A DNA stretch of 60,354 nt. It comes from Gammaproteobacteria bacterium. GTDB lineage: Bacteria; Pseudomonadota; Gammaproteobacteria; Xanthomonadales; SZUA-36. The DNA lies in assembly GCA_030426265.1 (NCBI GenBank), contig JAUHYP010000015.1:1-60354 (forward strand), read 5' to 3'. Below the pieces are notes generated by a model. That model was not told the DNA's origin. It made no database searches and saw nothing but the letters and a program-made list of their open reading frames with translations. This document shows, in pieces, positions 16,321 to 25,323 of this stretch (position 1 is the stretch's first letter; each line of letters begins with the position of its first letter). Made by a program: the position numbers and the translations under genes.

Positions 16321-17557
16321 TCTGGGCGTAGACGTCGAGCGTTTCAGCAACGACGCGATCCATGGAAAAGCCTTCCACGGCGATGCGTCGGGCCTGCCTG
16401 CCGAAGCGGGCGCGCAACGGCGCGTCGGCAACCAATTCGCTCAAGCGATCCGCCAAGGGGTCGATCGTCTGCACGGGAACAAGGAAGCCACTGGCGCCCT
16501 CCTCCACTACCCCCTGGCAGCCGGCGATGTCGGTGGCGACGATGGGGAGGCCACAGGCTGCGGCCTCCAGGAGGATCTTGGGCGTGCCCTCGCGATAGGA
16601 CGGCAAGGCCACGATATCGGCCTGGGCCAGCAGGCCCGGCATGTCCTCGACATGCCCCAGCAGGCGCACGCCGGGCGCGCGCTTGAGCGCCGCCACCTCG
16701 CGCTCGCCCAGGCTGGTGGGGTTGGGCGCGTAGGGCTCGCCGGCAATCCACAGCTCGGCGTGCGGATGGGCACGGCGCACGCGGCGGAACGCCTCGAGCA
16801 GCTCGATCAGGCCCTTTTCCTTGAGCAGGCGAGAGGCGAAGAGGATGACGATCGGTTCGGGCGCTCGTTCACCGCCCTCACCGCCTTCACCAGGTTCAGG
16901 TTGGGGGCTAGTGTCACCCTCCGCAGTGCGGGAACCTTCCACGTTTGTCGTGCCGGATTTTGAGTCCGTCGCACCCGAGGACGTTTCCGCGGAAACGTCC
17001 CGCGGCCGGAAACGCTCGATATCCACCCCGGACCCACGGATCAGGAAGCAGCTGCCCGGGTCCACCACACCGGTATCGACCATCTCGATCATGTCCCCCT
17101 CGTTCTGGAACACCACCGCCACCCCGGGCCGCGTCAGCTCGCGACGGAACACCCAGCGCATCGCCGGGCGCACCACCTGCGCCTTCAGCGAGTCGGACGT
17201 GAAGACATGCCCCAAGCCCGTCAGGGCCGCCACCCGGTACGGCACGCGAAGCCGTCGCGCCGCAATGGCGCCCAGCAGCACGCACACCGGCGTGAACAGG
17301 TGCACGAGGTCGGGCTGCAGTGTGCGATAGGCCGCGACGATGCCCCCCAGCGCCTTGCGGTTGCCGCCCAGGGAGAAGCCATCCGCGGGTGCCACGAAGG
17401 TCTCGACACGGAAACCCTCCTCACGGAGTTTGGGGACATAGGGGCCGTCCGGGCAGACCATCGAGACCTCATGCCCCGCAATCCGGGCAGCGCGGGCGAG
17501 GTCGAGGCGGAAGTTGTGGAGGTACCAGTCGGTGTTGGCGGTTAGGGTGATATTCAC
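16292..17557 (-). CDS. Family 4 glycosyltransferase with a palindrome-bearing linker insertion
   Basis: 421 residues of GT-B fold. The N-terminal domain starts MNITLTANTDWYLHNFRLDL; the C-terminal domain has LFASRLLKEKGLIELLEAF and the donor-site motif SYREGTPKILLEAAACGLPIVATD. This matches lipid-linked oligosaccharide glycosyltransferases of the PglA/CapM type, acting on the cytoplasmic face of the inner membrane. Between the two domains lies a low-complexity insertion of about 47 residues (186-233), rich in S, T, G, E and P. It begins with the palindromic DNA at 16979-17000, and relatives have only a short linker here. It is the last gene of the minus-strand polysaccharide operon. Confidence 0.88.
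   Translation of the reverse strand: MNITLTANTDWYLHNFRLDLARAARIAGHEVSMVCPDGPYVPKLREEGFRVETFVAPADGFSLGGNRKALGGIVAAYRTLQPDLVHLFTPVCVLLGAIAARRLRVPYRVAALTGLGHVFTSDSLKAQVVRPAMRWVFRRELTRPGVAVVFQNEGDMIEMVDTGVVDPGSCFLIRGSGVDIERFRPRDVSAETSSGATDSKSGTTNVEGSRTAEGDTSPQPEPGEGGEGGERAPEPIVILFASRLLKEKGLIELLEAFRRVRRAHPHAELWIAGEPYAPNPTSLGEREVAALKRAPGVRLLGHVEDMPGLLAQADIVALPSYREGTPKILLEAAACGLPIVATDIAGCQGVVEEGASGFLVPVQTIDPLADRLSELVADAPLRARFGRQARRIAVEGFSMDRVVAETLDVYAQITKTPQPVG
16979..17000. repeat. Palindromic repeat inside a coding sequence, copy 1
   Basis: A 22-bp perfect palindrome whose core ACGTTTCCGCGGAAACGT (16981-16998) is identical to 32936-32953. It encodes DVSAETS in the linker of the glycosyltransferase without breaking the frame. 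Confidence 0.85.
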
Positions 17558-17607
17558 TTAGAGGGGGTAGATCAAAACTACACAGAGTATGCCTGATTTG
17601 TGAGGAA

Positions 17608-19593
17608 CTAGGCGGTACTCGCGGAACGCAGTTCGGCAAGCGATCCTCCGCACCACCGCTCGAACCAGTCGAGATACATCAGCATGTTCCAGACCTGGTA
17701 GGCATCGACACCTTCTCCGGTCAAAAATCGATTCCAGTGATCCTCAACTGCAAACCAATCAAGAGACCGATTGGTGCGTTCGCGATCGAGCACAGCTTCA
17801 CACCATTCCCGAAGATGTGTTCGCAACCAATGATTGAGCGGGACTGCAAAACCCGCTTTGGGACGTTCCCAAAGTTCACGTGGAACGTACTTTCCAAGCA
17901 AGTCTCGCAGTGGCGCTTTTCCCGTATTGCCGCGAATCCTTTCGGTACTACACTTCGTCCAGGCAAAATCGAACACTGCACCTGAAAGGTAGGGCGTACG
18001 AACTTCCAGACCGAATGCCATGGAAGCCCGATCCACTTTGGTGAGTACGTCACCGGGCAAGTAGCCCAGAGTGTCAGCCAGCATCAACTGATCCTGTGGG
18101 GGAAGTGTGCCAACCAGACTGACATCCAAGTTAGTACGATCCTGATGACGGCCCGTAAGCTGATGAAATTCATCCCGCACCGAAATCAACTGTTCGTAGG
18201 CCTTTTCGAGGTTTTCAGCCCGGAACAATCGTGCGTACTTCTTCAGCTTTATGTCCAGTTGGGGCACTTGAGTTCCCTTGGACCTGAATAAGGCCTGCGA
18301 CCTGGACAGCAGATTTGACGCGCTCCTGGATTCCATCGCGCGACCTAGTGCCGAGCGAATGACTGCAGGAAGCCTGGAAAACCCCTGGTACTGCCGAGCC
18401 GCAACGTGGCGGTTATAGCCCCCGAAAAGTTCGTCACCGCCATCGCCAGACAGTGCGACGGTGACTCTTGACCTTGCAAGTCGTGACAGAACCATTGTGG
18501 GAATCTGAGACGAATCCGAGAATGGCTCGTCGTAAGTGCCCGACAACCCGGGTACCACGGCCAGCGTCTCTTCCTCACTTGCATAAAGAATCTCGTGGCG
18601 AACACCCAGGTGTTTTGCGATTTGCGCTGCCCGGGGCGCCTCGTCAAATTCGGGATCATCAAATCCGATGGAAAATGTCTCGAGGCTGCTCCCCGCCACG
18701 TTCCTGGCCAGCGCTGTCGTCAGACTGGAGTCGATTCCAGAGGACAGGAAGACACCAATCGGCACATCACTGATCAGCCGACGCGAAACAGATTCTGTCA
18801 GTACCGCTTCGAGCGCCCCGTCTTTGTTTGGATCACGATTATTCTGTACCCGAAGCTCAGCGATACGCTCGGCCGGATGCCAGTACGACGATGGTTTTAG
18901 GCGTTCGTCTGAAAACCCAGGACTGACCTGTAGAAAATTACCGGGAGGAAGTTTGAATACATCCTGAAATATGCAATGGGGTTCAGGCACATACCCCAGC
19001 CGAAGGTAGAGGGCCCGGGCTCTTTCGTCGATCTTTCGTTCGAAAGCTGGGTGCGCCAAAAGGGCCTTCAACTCGGAACCGAACACCAGTTCAACCGCTC
19101 CTCCAGGACTTCGAACCAAACCGTAATACAAGGGCTTTTCACCAAAACGATCCCTGGCCAGGGTGAGTTCCTGGTTCCTTTCATCCCACAAGGCGAAAGC
19201 GAACATGCCGTCGATGGCTTTCAGCGCTGCAGGAATGCCACGTTGTTCAATGAGCGCCAACAGCACCTCTGTATCGGAGTCTGAGTGCCAGGCATGGTCA
19301 CCCGAACCCATCAATTCCGAGCGGAGCGACTGATAGTTGTAAATTTCCCCGTTGTAGGTGATGACTATCCGGCCGTCACGGGACGCCATGGGCTGGTGAC
19401 CTCGACTGGAGAGGTCAATGATGGAAAGCCTGGTATGCGCGAGAGCGCAGTGCCCGTGAGGACTAACGTAGGTTCCTGAATCGTCGGGGCCACGGTGCTT
19501 CAGGCTATGCGCCAATTGTTCACAAGTGCGCCTCAGGACCTTGCCATCACCCTGCACTCCTTGCTGGTTCAGTATTCCAGCAATTCCACACAT
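17608..19593 (-). CDS. asnB: Asparagine synthase (glutamine-hydrolysing), AsnB type
   Basis: 661 residues. It starts MCGIAGILNQQG with the intact glutaminase Cys2, and has FEEK-like RDRFGEKPLYYG, the PP-loop FLSSGIDSSL near residue 285 and a C-terminal KTPLR-like segment (GKAPLRDLL). Such enzymes in polysaccharide loci amidate sugar carboxylates (uronic acids) or make asparagine. With a UDP-HexNAc dehydrogenase in the same operon, amidation of a uronic acid is a reasonable inference. It begins 9 bp after the upstream methyltransferase gene. Base composition is clearly lower in GC than the RiPP locus. Confidence 0.88.
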   Translation of the reverse strand: MCGIAGILNQQGVQGDGKVLRRTCEQLAHSLKHRGPDDSGTYVSPHGHCALAHTRLSIIDLSSRGHQPMASRDGRIVITYNGEIYNYQSLRSELMGSGDHAWHSDSDTEVLLALIEQRGIPAALKAIDGMFAFALWDERNQELTLARDRFGEKPLYYGLVRSPGGAVELVFGSELKALLAHPAFERKIDERARALYLRLGYVPEPHCIFQDVFKLPPGNFLQVSPGFSDERLKPSSYWHPAERIAELRVQNNRDPNKDGALEAVLTESVSRRLISDVPIGVFLSSGIDSSLTTALARNVAGSSLETFSIGFDDPEFDEAPRAAQIAKHLGVRHEILYASEEETLAVVPGLSGTYDEPFSDSSQIPTMVLSRLARSRVTVALSGDGGDELFGGYNRHVAARQYQGFSRLPAVIRSALGRAMESRSASNLLSRSQALFRSKGTQVPQLDIKLKKYARLFRAENLEKAYEQLISVRDEFHQLTGRHQDRTNLDVSLVGTLPPQDQLMLADTLGYLPGDVLTKVDRASMAFGLEVRTPYLSGAVFDFAWTKCSTERIRGNTGKAPLRDLLGKYVPRELWERPKAGFAVPLNHWLRTHLREWCEAVLDRERTNRSLDWFAVEDHWNRFLTGEGVDAYQVWNMLMYLDWFERWCGGSLAELRSASTA

Positions 19594-19602
19594 CAGTGGG
19601 AT

Positions 19603-20208
19603 CTAGCCAATTTGTGAAGCCAACTCAGGAATCGGATGGATGCGGCTCGGCTTTGAAGGCAACCTGTGGACGATGCGTCTGACCGCATCTGACAATCGCC
19701 AAAGAATCCCGTATGTAAATGGGCGACTATCGAATGCGTAGTAGAGGTAAAGGAGTAATGGCGCGCCGGGCTTCAAAAAATGTGTGCAGCGTTGAATTGC
19801 CCTTGCTGTGTCTGGAATGTGATGCAACACGCCCAGTGAATAGCCGAAATCCTGACTGTCGGCTTGAAGATCAACAGCATCAAGCGAAGCAGAGTGAAAC
19901 ACGACATTGTCGATTCCGCGCAGATTCGCTTTAGCCACTTTCAAGGCCGCAGACGGCTCAACGCAATGCAGTTTCCTCACCCTTGGTGCTACAAGCCTGG
20001 CCCAGCGACCTGAACCACACCCCATGTCAAACCCGACACTTTGAAGACCAACCTGATTCCACGGAAGAATGGAAAAATACTGTTCGAAAATTGCCTCAGC
20101 TTCCTCCTTCGAAAGCCCGCTTTGATCAAAACGAGACCACTCGTCTCCAAAACTTGAGACGGTCAGAGAATCCAGATTTTCGGGGCTATCCGACAATTTG
20201 GATGACAT
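19603..20208 (-). CDS. SAM-dependent methyltransferase, apparently C-terminally truncated
   Basis: 201 residues. The N-terminus SFGDEWSRFDQSGLSKEEAE and motif I VGFDMGCGSGRWA, followed by YSLGVLHHIPD and FLKPGAPLLLYLYYAF, match a class I methyltransferase family common in polysaccharide loci. Relatives recalled for this family run about 280-290 residues; here the protein stops shortly after RIVHRLPSKPSRIHP. The loss may remove a substrate-binding lid, so activity is uncertain. Its target, if active, would be a glycan or lipid-linked sugar. Confidence 0.75.
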   Translation of the reverse strand: MSSKLSDSPENLDSLTVSSFGDEWSRFDQSGLSKEEAEAIFEQYFSILPWNQVGLQSVGFDMGCGSGRWARLVAPRVRKLHCVEPSAALKVAKANLRGIDNVVFHSASLDAVDLQADSQDFGYSLGVLHHIPDTARAIQRCTHFLKPGAPLLLYLYYAFDSRPFTYGILWRLSDAVRRIVHRLPSKPSRIHPIPELASQIG

Positions 20209-20231
20209 CGCGTGTTTTCACCATGCCTCGC

Positions 20232-21170
20232 CTAGGCCACCGCTACTCGATCAACAAAATGATCAAAGCGTTCAGGACGAGTTGTGAAGAGCCAATCACG
20301 GTACTTGGGATGGGGCTCTAGATGTTCCTTGGGCTGAATGCCATTGGGGCCGATCAAGAAAAAAGAGTAGCCAAGTCCACTTAGAGTCTTCTCGAACGCC
20401 GTTACTTGGGATCGCCTCAGGAGCTCACAGACCATGTCGGGTGAATGTTTCGTAAGGAACCCGGCACCAAAACGGAATACATTGTGCTCCGTCGCCTCGA
20501 CATCGATTTTCATAGCGACAGAAACATTGTTTGGCACAAAAGGAGTCAATGAATCCAACGATGCTATTCGCACTTTCACACCCTGTTCAAACTCGAAATC
20601 TGTTGAAAGTGACGTCGGAACACTACTTGTTTTGAGGCTTATCGGAATCGTCATTCGCCCCGGTTCGCCGACACCAAGCAATGTTGGAAAAACTTGATCA
20701 GCAAGATCGTTGATCAAGATGTTCTCGATCAGTAATGAGATAGCCTCAGGCAGCAGGTCAAAAGCAAAGACTTTGAGATCCCTATTGGTCTTTGCGGCCA
20801 TCATCGCAAACAATCCCGTATTGCAGCCAATATCGAACGCGACGTGCGCATGCGTACAGGCAAATTTGAATATTTCCAGCGCATAGCGATCCTCTGGCGG
20901 CTGCACATTGCCGGAGGACCACCAAAGCTGCTTTGCAATCTCGCAACGGCTGGTATTTCCCATAAGCACTGAGTGGCCTTCGCTCGACACATTAACCGTC
21001 GTGTTCGCGATTGGTGCTCTTCGAAGCCAGGCATGTCGAGTCGCGAGCGGCTTAAAGCCGCTCATTGCCCGGTTGTAGAACGGAACGATCTCAATTGCCT
21101 TTTTTGACAAAAATTTCAATCCGAACCAACCTTGCGACGCAGACAGGCTCCTAGTAGCCACGCTCATCAA
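20232..21170 (-). CDS. FkbM-family methyltransferase
   Basis: 312 residues. SAM-binding motif VAFDIGCNTGLFAMMAA is followed by LKVFAFDLLPEAIS and the characteristic FkbM segment VAMKIDVEATEHNVFRFG. The family O-methylates sugars or hydroxyls. It lies between the sulfotransferase and the truncated methyltransferase gene in the polysaccharide operon and is AT-rich. Two adjacent Met codons (MMSVATRSL) make the start ambiguous by one residue. Confidence 0.85.
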   Translation of the reverse strand: MMSVATRSLSASQGWFGLKFLSKKAIEIVPFYNRAMSGFKPLATRHAWLRRAPIANTTVNVSSEGHSVLMGNTSRCEIAKQLWWSSGNVQPPEDRYALEIFKFACTHAHVAFDIGCNTGLFAMMAAKTNRDLKVFAFDLLPEAISLLIENILINDLADQVFPTLLGVGEPGRMTIPISLKTSSVPTSLSTDFEFEQGVKVRIASLDSLTPFVPNNVSVAMKIDVEATEHNVFRFGAGFLTKHSPDMVCELLRRSQVTAFEKTLSGLGYSFFLIGPNGIQPKEHLEPHPKYRDWLFTTRPERFDHFVDRVAVA

Positions 21171-21227
21171 TCCAGTTCAATTAAGTCTCTCCATTCAAAA
21201 ATTTGCCCAATGTTGACACGAGAATTC

Positions 21228-22115
21228 TCAGTTCAATGATCTCCAGTCGTAAGCTGGCAACTGAATATCCTGACCCCATTTGGAAGAATCCAAATGCCGC
21301 GCAACACCCGAAGAATAAAGAAGTCGTTCGAACATCGGCCTCAGCCCCGGAAGCGAGGTCAAGCCACGAATCGGGAGCGAGTATCGACTGGAACTTAGCT
21401 TTCGCCCAAGTATGGAAAAACTCTGCCGCTCCTTTCTCAATCGAGACTGTCGAGTTGAATTTTCCTTGGGCAAGTTGACCAGCCTTTCTACATGTTCGGC
21501 ATTGAAACCAACGGCTCCAAGCAGAGTCGTATATTTCCCCGGTTGTTCTTTTAAGGCCTCAAGTGGCAGCATGATCACGTTCTCGATGCCGACGCCCACA
21601 CCCAGTTGGCGCTTGAGCAACTGGTAGTTCAGTAGTCCCATCAGGCTTACTTGCTGGCTCGCAATCATTCGACCAAGCCATTCTTCGAATTGCATGAATC
21701 TGACATCGCATTCGTGCAATTCTCGAAACGTTTCCATTCCCATGGCCAGGCAACGTACCCGAAGGCTTTGGAAGTAGGTCGATTCAAGCAATTCGAAAGG
21801 GTTTCTGATCGTGATCAGTATTTTCGGGTTTTCGAATGCCTTTCCGATTCTTCGGCCCAGGAGTTCAGCCCCCTCAATCCCGCCAGCACGAAGTAGAACG
21901 CTCTCGTCGGAAAAGATGAACCGATCGCATACTTCCGGCGGCTGATCGCAATTCCCAACTAAAAACTCAAACCATACTTCACGCCGACTCAACCAATCCG
22001 GTTCGCCATGAAGGCCGTGGTAGTTAAATTCGCATTGACGAAAAAGATTCTTTTGAAGGAACGTGGTGCCCGTTTTGTGGAGACCCACATGCAGAATCTG
22101 CACCGATTCATTCAT
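21228..22115 (-). CDS. Sulfotransferase-like protein
   Basis: 295 residues. LHVGLHKTGTTFLQKN (residues 9-24) is the 5'-phosphosulfate loop of PAPS-dependent sulfotransferases. LITIRNPFELLESTYFQSL carries the Arg and Ser residues of the 3'-phosphate-binding motif. It would place sulfate on a sugar hydroxyl of the surface glycan, though some members are inactive homologues. It follows the flippase gene on the minus strand and is in the AT-rich part of the operon. Confidence 0.82.
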   Translation of the reverse strand: MNESVQILHVGLHKTGTTFLQKNLFRQCEFNYHGLHGEPDWLSRREVWFEFLVGNCDQPPEVCDRFIFSDESVLLRAGGIEGAELLGRRIGKAFENPKILITIRNPFELLESTYFQSLRVRCLAMGMETFRELHECDVRFMQFEEWLGRMIASQQVSLMGLLNYQLLKRQLGVGVGIENVIMLPLEALKEQPGKYTTLLGAVGFNAEHVERLVNLPKENSTRQSRLRKERQSFSILGRKLSSSRYSLPIRGLTSLPGLRPMFERLLYSSGVARHLDSSKWGQDIQLPAYDWRSLN

Positions 22116-22182
22116 GGTTCAAGCCGCACGCCAACAAACTTCAATGCGCTCCCGTTCGGCAAAAAACTGGCATACCGAAGAG

Positions 22183-23442
22183 TCAACCTGACGCCATTCC
22201 GCGATAAAATCTTCGCAACTCTGTGGCGAGCAGAATGCGCCAGCAAGCAAGCCCGATGACTGAAGACAGTGCGGCGCCGAGAAGTCCAAATTCTGAAACC
22301 AAGACTAAGCCAAAGATGAAATTGACCACCGCGGAGAGTATTCCTGCACGCATGACACGTGATTCCTTGCCCACCATGTTAAGCAACACATTCGTAGTCC
22401 CGGCCCATAACGTCACGACATGCCCTAACGCGAGAATCATCATGGGGACAAATGACTCTGCGTACTCCGCGCCCAGCAATACATCAATCATTTGCTCCCC
22501 TAGAAATAAATAAGCCAGAACTACCGCCAACCCGAACCCTGTCGCGATTCTCGCGCTTTGAAGGTGCGTTTCTCGAAGAGAACTGAGTTCCCCCGCCCCG
22601 AATTGCGACGCAAACTGTGGTGCAAGTACCATATTCGCAATGGTCAGACCAAAACTGACCTGCAACGCAAATGTATGACTTACGCGGTAAAGGCCCACTT
22701 CCGCTTCGGTCGCCAAGGCTCCCAATAATAGAACCCCAAGTTGCCCATTCAGAAATTGAACTCCGAAAGCGGAGGAAAGTGGAAATAGCGCTCGAGACCA
22801 GGACTTCCAATCGATTTCCCGATCCGTCTTTGAGTGCAGGATCAAGTTGTGCCGACAGAGCTGAGCAGCGACGACCCAAGCCAGAATCGCTGAAATCAGC
22901 CCTACCGTTAATGCGTATTCCACGCTTGACACACCCAGGTACAGAAGAAGCATCAGGCAGATGGCAAATAGCCCAGGTCGAACGATCAGTTCGGGTAACT
23001 GCCCCTTCACCGCAAATCCGTGCGCTCGGAGTGCCGCAGCAGCAACATTGATTTTTGACATGACCAGCTGAACCGAGACCGCCAGAATTACCATTGCCGT
23101 TGTAATCAGCGTCCTGGCGGGATCGTAAACACCCCAGACCACGATTGCCGTGACCAGCAGCATCGATAGGCCGACTACGACCTGGATTCTGGACGCAAAC
23201 AGAAAGGCCTGCCGAAGCAAATGGGGGCGAGCATTTTTACCTGCTCCGGCGAGTTCTCGCATGACCAGTGTGGGCAACCCATGAATCACCGGCAGTGCGA
23301 CAAGACTGGCCACGGTCAATGTCACTGCGTAGACCCCTAGCAACTCGGGTTTCAATATTCGGGCAATGAGTATGGCGCACACAAAGCCAAGTAGCGTCGC
23401 AATCGCCTTCAGGGCGCCAACTGAAAACAGGGACCTGATCAG
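22183..23442 (-). CDS. wzx: Oligosaccharide flippase (Wzx-like), probable CTG or other non-ATG start
   Basis: About 419 residues with 11-12 membrane helices of the MOP/PST flippase type, moving undecaprenyl-linked repeat units across the inner membrane. The only standard start nearby, a GTG at 23382, begins MCAILIARILKPELLG and would remove the first half of helix 1. The reading is open upstream with a typical N-terminus (LIRSLFSVGALKAIATLLGF) back to a CTG at 23440-23442. That CTG overlaps the TGA of the upstream glycosyltransferase as CTGA. The larger extent is given; the start codon is unproven. A second flippase lies at 34487-35980. Confidence 0.8.
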   Translation of the reverse strand: MIRSLFSVGALKAIATLLGFVCAILIARILKPELLGVYAVTLTVASLVALPVIHGLPTLVMRELAGAGKNARPHLLRQAFLFASRIQVVVGLSMLLVTAIVVWGVYDPARTLITTAMVILAVSVQLVMSKINVAAAALRAHGFAVKGQLPELIVRPGLFAICLMLLLYLGVSSVEYALTVGLISAILAWVVAAQLCRHNLILHSKTDREIDWKSWSRALFPLSSAFGVQFLNGQLGVLLLGALATEAEVGLYRVSHTFALQVSFGLTIANMVLAPQFASQFGAGELSSLRETHLQSARIATGFGLAVVLAYLFLGEQMIDVLLGAEYAESFVPMMILALGHVVTLWAGTTNVLLNMVGKESRVMRAGILSAVVNFIFGLVLVSEFGLLGAALSSVIGLACWRILLATELRRFYRGMASG

Positions 23443-24599
23443 TGTGTCGCCTCTTCCTTACCCAAGCGATGCACCACTTCTGAAATGAAACTCTCCCAAT
23501 TGTCCGCAATGGGTCCAATTCCCATATGCGCCACTGCACTCGGTGCAGCACTACCCAACGATACCCTCAATGATTCCTGCGTCATCAAGCTACGTAACCC
23601 ATTGGCAAAAGATCGGGAGCGGTTGTCTTCACCGGACACGAGCCAGCCATTTACTGCGTGATTGATCAGGCTTCGGGTGCCTTTGCAATCATCAAAACCG
23701 ATTACCGGCCTTCCGGATGCCATAGCTTCTGCAGTAACAAGCCCAAAAGCCTCGTGACGAGAAGGCACAGCGACAATATCTGCGCGCCTATACTCATTTG
23801 CGACCGCAACGGAATTGCCAGCTAACTGAACTCGGCGCTCCAGGTGGAGCCGAACAATTTGCGCTTCCAATTGGCGCCTTAGTTCTCCCTCCCCGACAAT
23901 TCTTAGTGTCCAACCGGGAAACTCTTGGTGAACCTCGTGAAACGCATCGATCAGAACGGCGTGATCCTTTTCTTCCATCAAGCGGCCGACAGAAAGAATG
24001 ATCCGGTTCGTTCCAGATTGCGCCGTAGACTTCTTGCTGGATCGAAATGCAATCAGGTCGACAGGATTTGGCAGAACAGTAGATTCCAGGCCCAAAGTAT
24101 TCTCAAACTCAGACTTCAACTCCGGTACAGGTACCGTCCTGGCAACAAAAAGTCGATCAGAAAGACTTAAAAGGAGTCGCTCTGCCCAGCGACTTTTAAA
24201 ATGAAGCGCTCCAGCATGATCACCGGCAACGATCTTCACGCCAGTGCCGATTCCGGCGCATCCAAGTGGCACGTAAATACTGTGCATGAACCCAATCACG
24301 AGGTCAGGCCTAACGGATTGAAGTACGTGCCTCATTCTTGACATTGCACGAACCAGGGCTATCCGTGGCGTCGGTTGCCCAGGTGGTCCGACATTCAGAT
24401 TGAAGCGACGTACACTCGCGCTCAACTCATAAAAACTGTCACCATCCCCGTCAAAGGTCATCACGTTCAATGCATGCCCACGTCTCGCCAATTCATTCGC
24501 AACCTGAACAAGCACCCGTTCGGCCCCGCCGCCCTTCACATTGAGGGACTTGATCGCGAAGAGGAGACAGTACTTCCCGTCCTCCCTGATTGCGCTCAC
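23439..24599 (-). CDS. Family 4 glycosyltransferase
   Basis: 386 residues from GTG 24597-24599. GT-B fold: KSLNVKGGGAERVLVQVANELARRGH at the acceptor side, IILSVGRLMEEKDHAVLIDAF, and the donor-site VPSRHEAFGLVTAEAMASGRPVIGFD. It is like retaining glycosyltransferases that extend polysaccharide repeat units (for example GalNAc transferases). The GTG start, with GGAAA 5 nt upstream, follows the stop of the preceding acyltransferase gene; a longer reading to 24650 would overlap that gene by 32 bp. Confidence 0.85.
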   Translation of the reverse strand: MSAIREDGKYCLLFAIKSLNVKGGGAERVLVQVANELARRGHALNVMTFDGDGDSFYELSASVRRFNLNVGPPGQPTPRIALVRAMSRMRHVLQSVRPDLVIGFMHSIYVPLGCAGIGTGVKIVAGDHAGALHFKSRWAERLLLSLSDRLFVARTVPVPELKSEFENTLGLESTVLPNPVDLIAFRSSKKSTAQSGTNRIILSVGRLMEEKDHAVLIDAFHEVHQEFPGWTLRIVGEGELRRQLEAQIVRLHLERRVQLAGNSVAVANEYRRADIVAVPSRHEAFGLVTAEAMASGRPVIGFDDCKGTRSLINHAVNGWLVSGEDNRSRSFANGLRSLMTQESLRVSLGSAAPSAVAHMGIGPIADNWESFISEVVHRLGKEEATH

Positions 24600-24618
24600 T
24601 TTTCCAATCGATAGTTCG

Positions 24619-25323
24619 TCAAAGTAGATCGGGCCGCGTGGGGAACTCAACCAATGCCATATCTTCTTCAGTCAACGCTCGTATTGGCTTGGCTGGCACT
24701 CCAGCTATGAGATGAAGGGACTCTCCATAATTTTTGGTAATGACTGCACCAAGGCCGACAACGCATTGTTCACCAACCGCGCTTCCCGGTGCGAATTGAA
24801 CGCCAGAACCCACATAACAATGACGACCCACTTTTACCGGCTTCACTTGTTGCCGATTGTGCGTCCAGATACATGATTGTCTGCCGGCAATAATCGCCGA
24901 GTCCCCAATTTCTACTCGATCAGTAAAGTCGATTTTGTGCCATGCCGTAATGATCGCGTTGGTTCCAATGAAAAGCGCGGGTTCGGCAATCCCGTGATTG
25001 AGAGGATTCAGAATCGAGTTGATCTCATTAAAGCGACCGATGGCCGAACCATCACCCATGACTATCTGATCTCCACCCACCAACAAATTGAGATGACCAA
25101 TGACAGCATTCTTTCCCATCCGGAATTTCTTCGTGTGGGCAATAAAATTGAAGTGCCCAATCCGAGAGTTGTCTCCAATTGACGCAGAGTCAGTCTTTAC
25201 GACCGAGAGACCTATGTGGACTCCGGTACCGATTGAATACCCCATGAGCCAACGATAAAGATGCACTTTCAAGAAGGAAGGGAAAGGCAGCAATAAATAG
25301 GGGATGAACGATTTGAGTCTCAT
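24619..25323 (-). CDS. Left-handed beta-helix (hexapeptide-repeat) acyltransferase
   Basis: 234 residues with imperfect hexapeptide repeats such as IGDNSRIGHFNF, MGKNAVIGHLNL, VEIGDSAIIAG and VGRHCYVGSGVQFAPGSAVGEQCVVGLGAVI, ending LIAGVPAKPI. This is the trimeric LbetaH fold of sugar O- and N-acetyltransferases (WbbJ/LacA-like). It probably acetylates a sugar of the repeat unit. The ATG overlaps the stop of the upstream acyltransferase gene (ATGA), indicating translational coupling. Confidence 0.85.
   Translation of the reverse strand: MRLKSFIPYLLLPFPSFLKVHLYRWLMGYSIGTGVHIGLSVVKTDSASIGDNSRIGHFNFIAHTKKFRMGKNAVIGHLNLLVGGDQIVMGDGSAIGRFNEINSILNPLNHGIAEPALFIGTNAIITAWHKIDFTDRVEIGDSAIIAGRQSCIWTHNRQQVKPVKVGRHCYVGSGVQFAPGSAVGEQCVVGLGAVITKNYGESLHLIAGVPAKPIRALTEEDMALVEFPTRPDLL

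Noticed and set aside
16858-16900. CGCCCTCACCGCCTTCACC tandem-like stretch as a microsatellite or CRISPR-like repeat
   Set aside because: Only two imperfect units; it encodes the Gly/Glu-rich linker of the glycosyltransferase.
17608-19593. The second asparagine-synthetase-like gene as part of the lasso-peptide locus
   Set aside because: It has the intact glutaminase Cys2, is AT-rich and belongs to the minus-strand polysaccharide operon.
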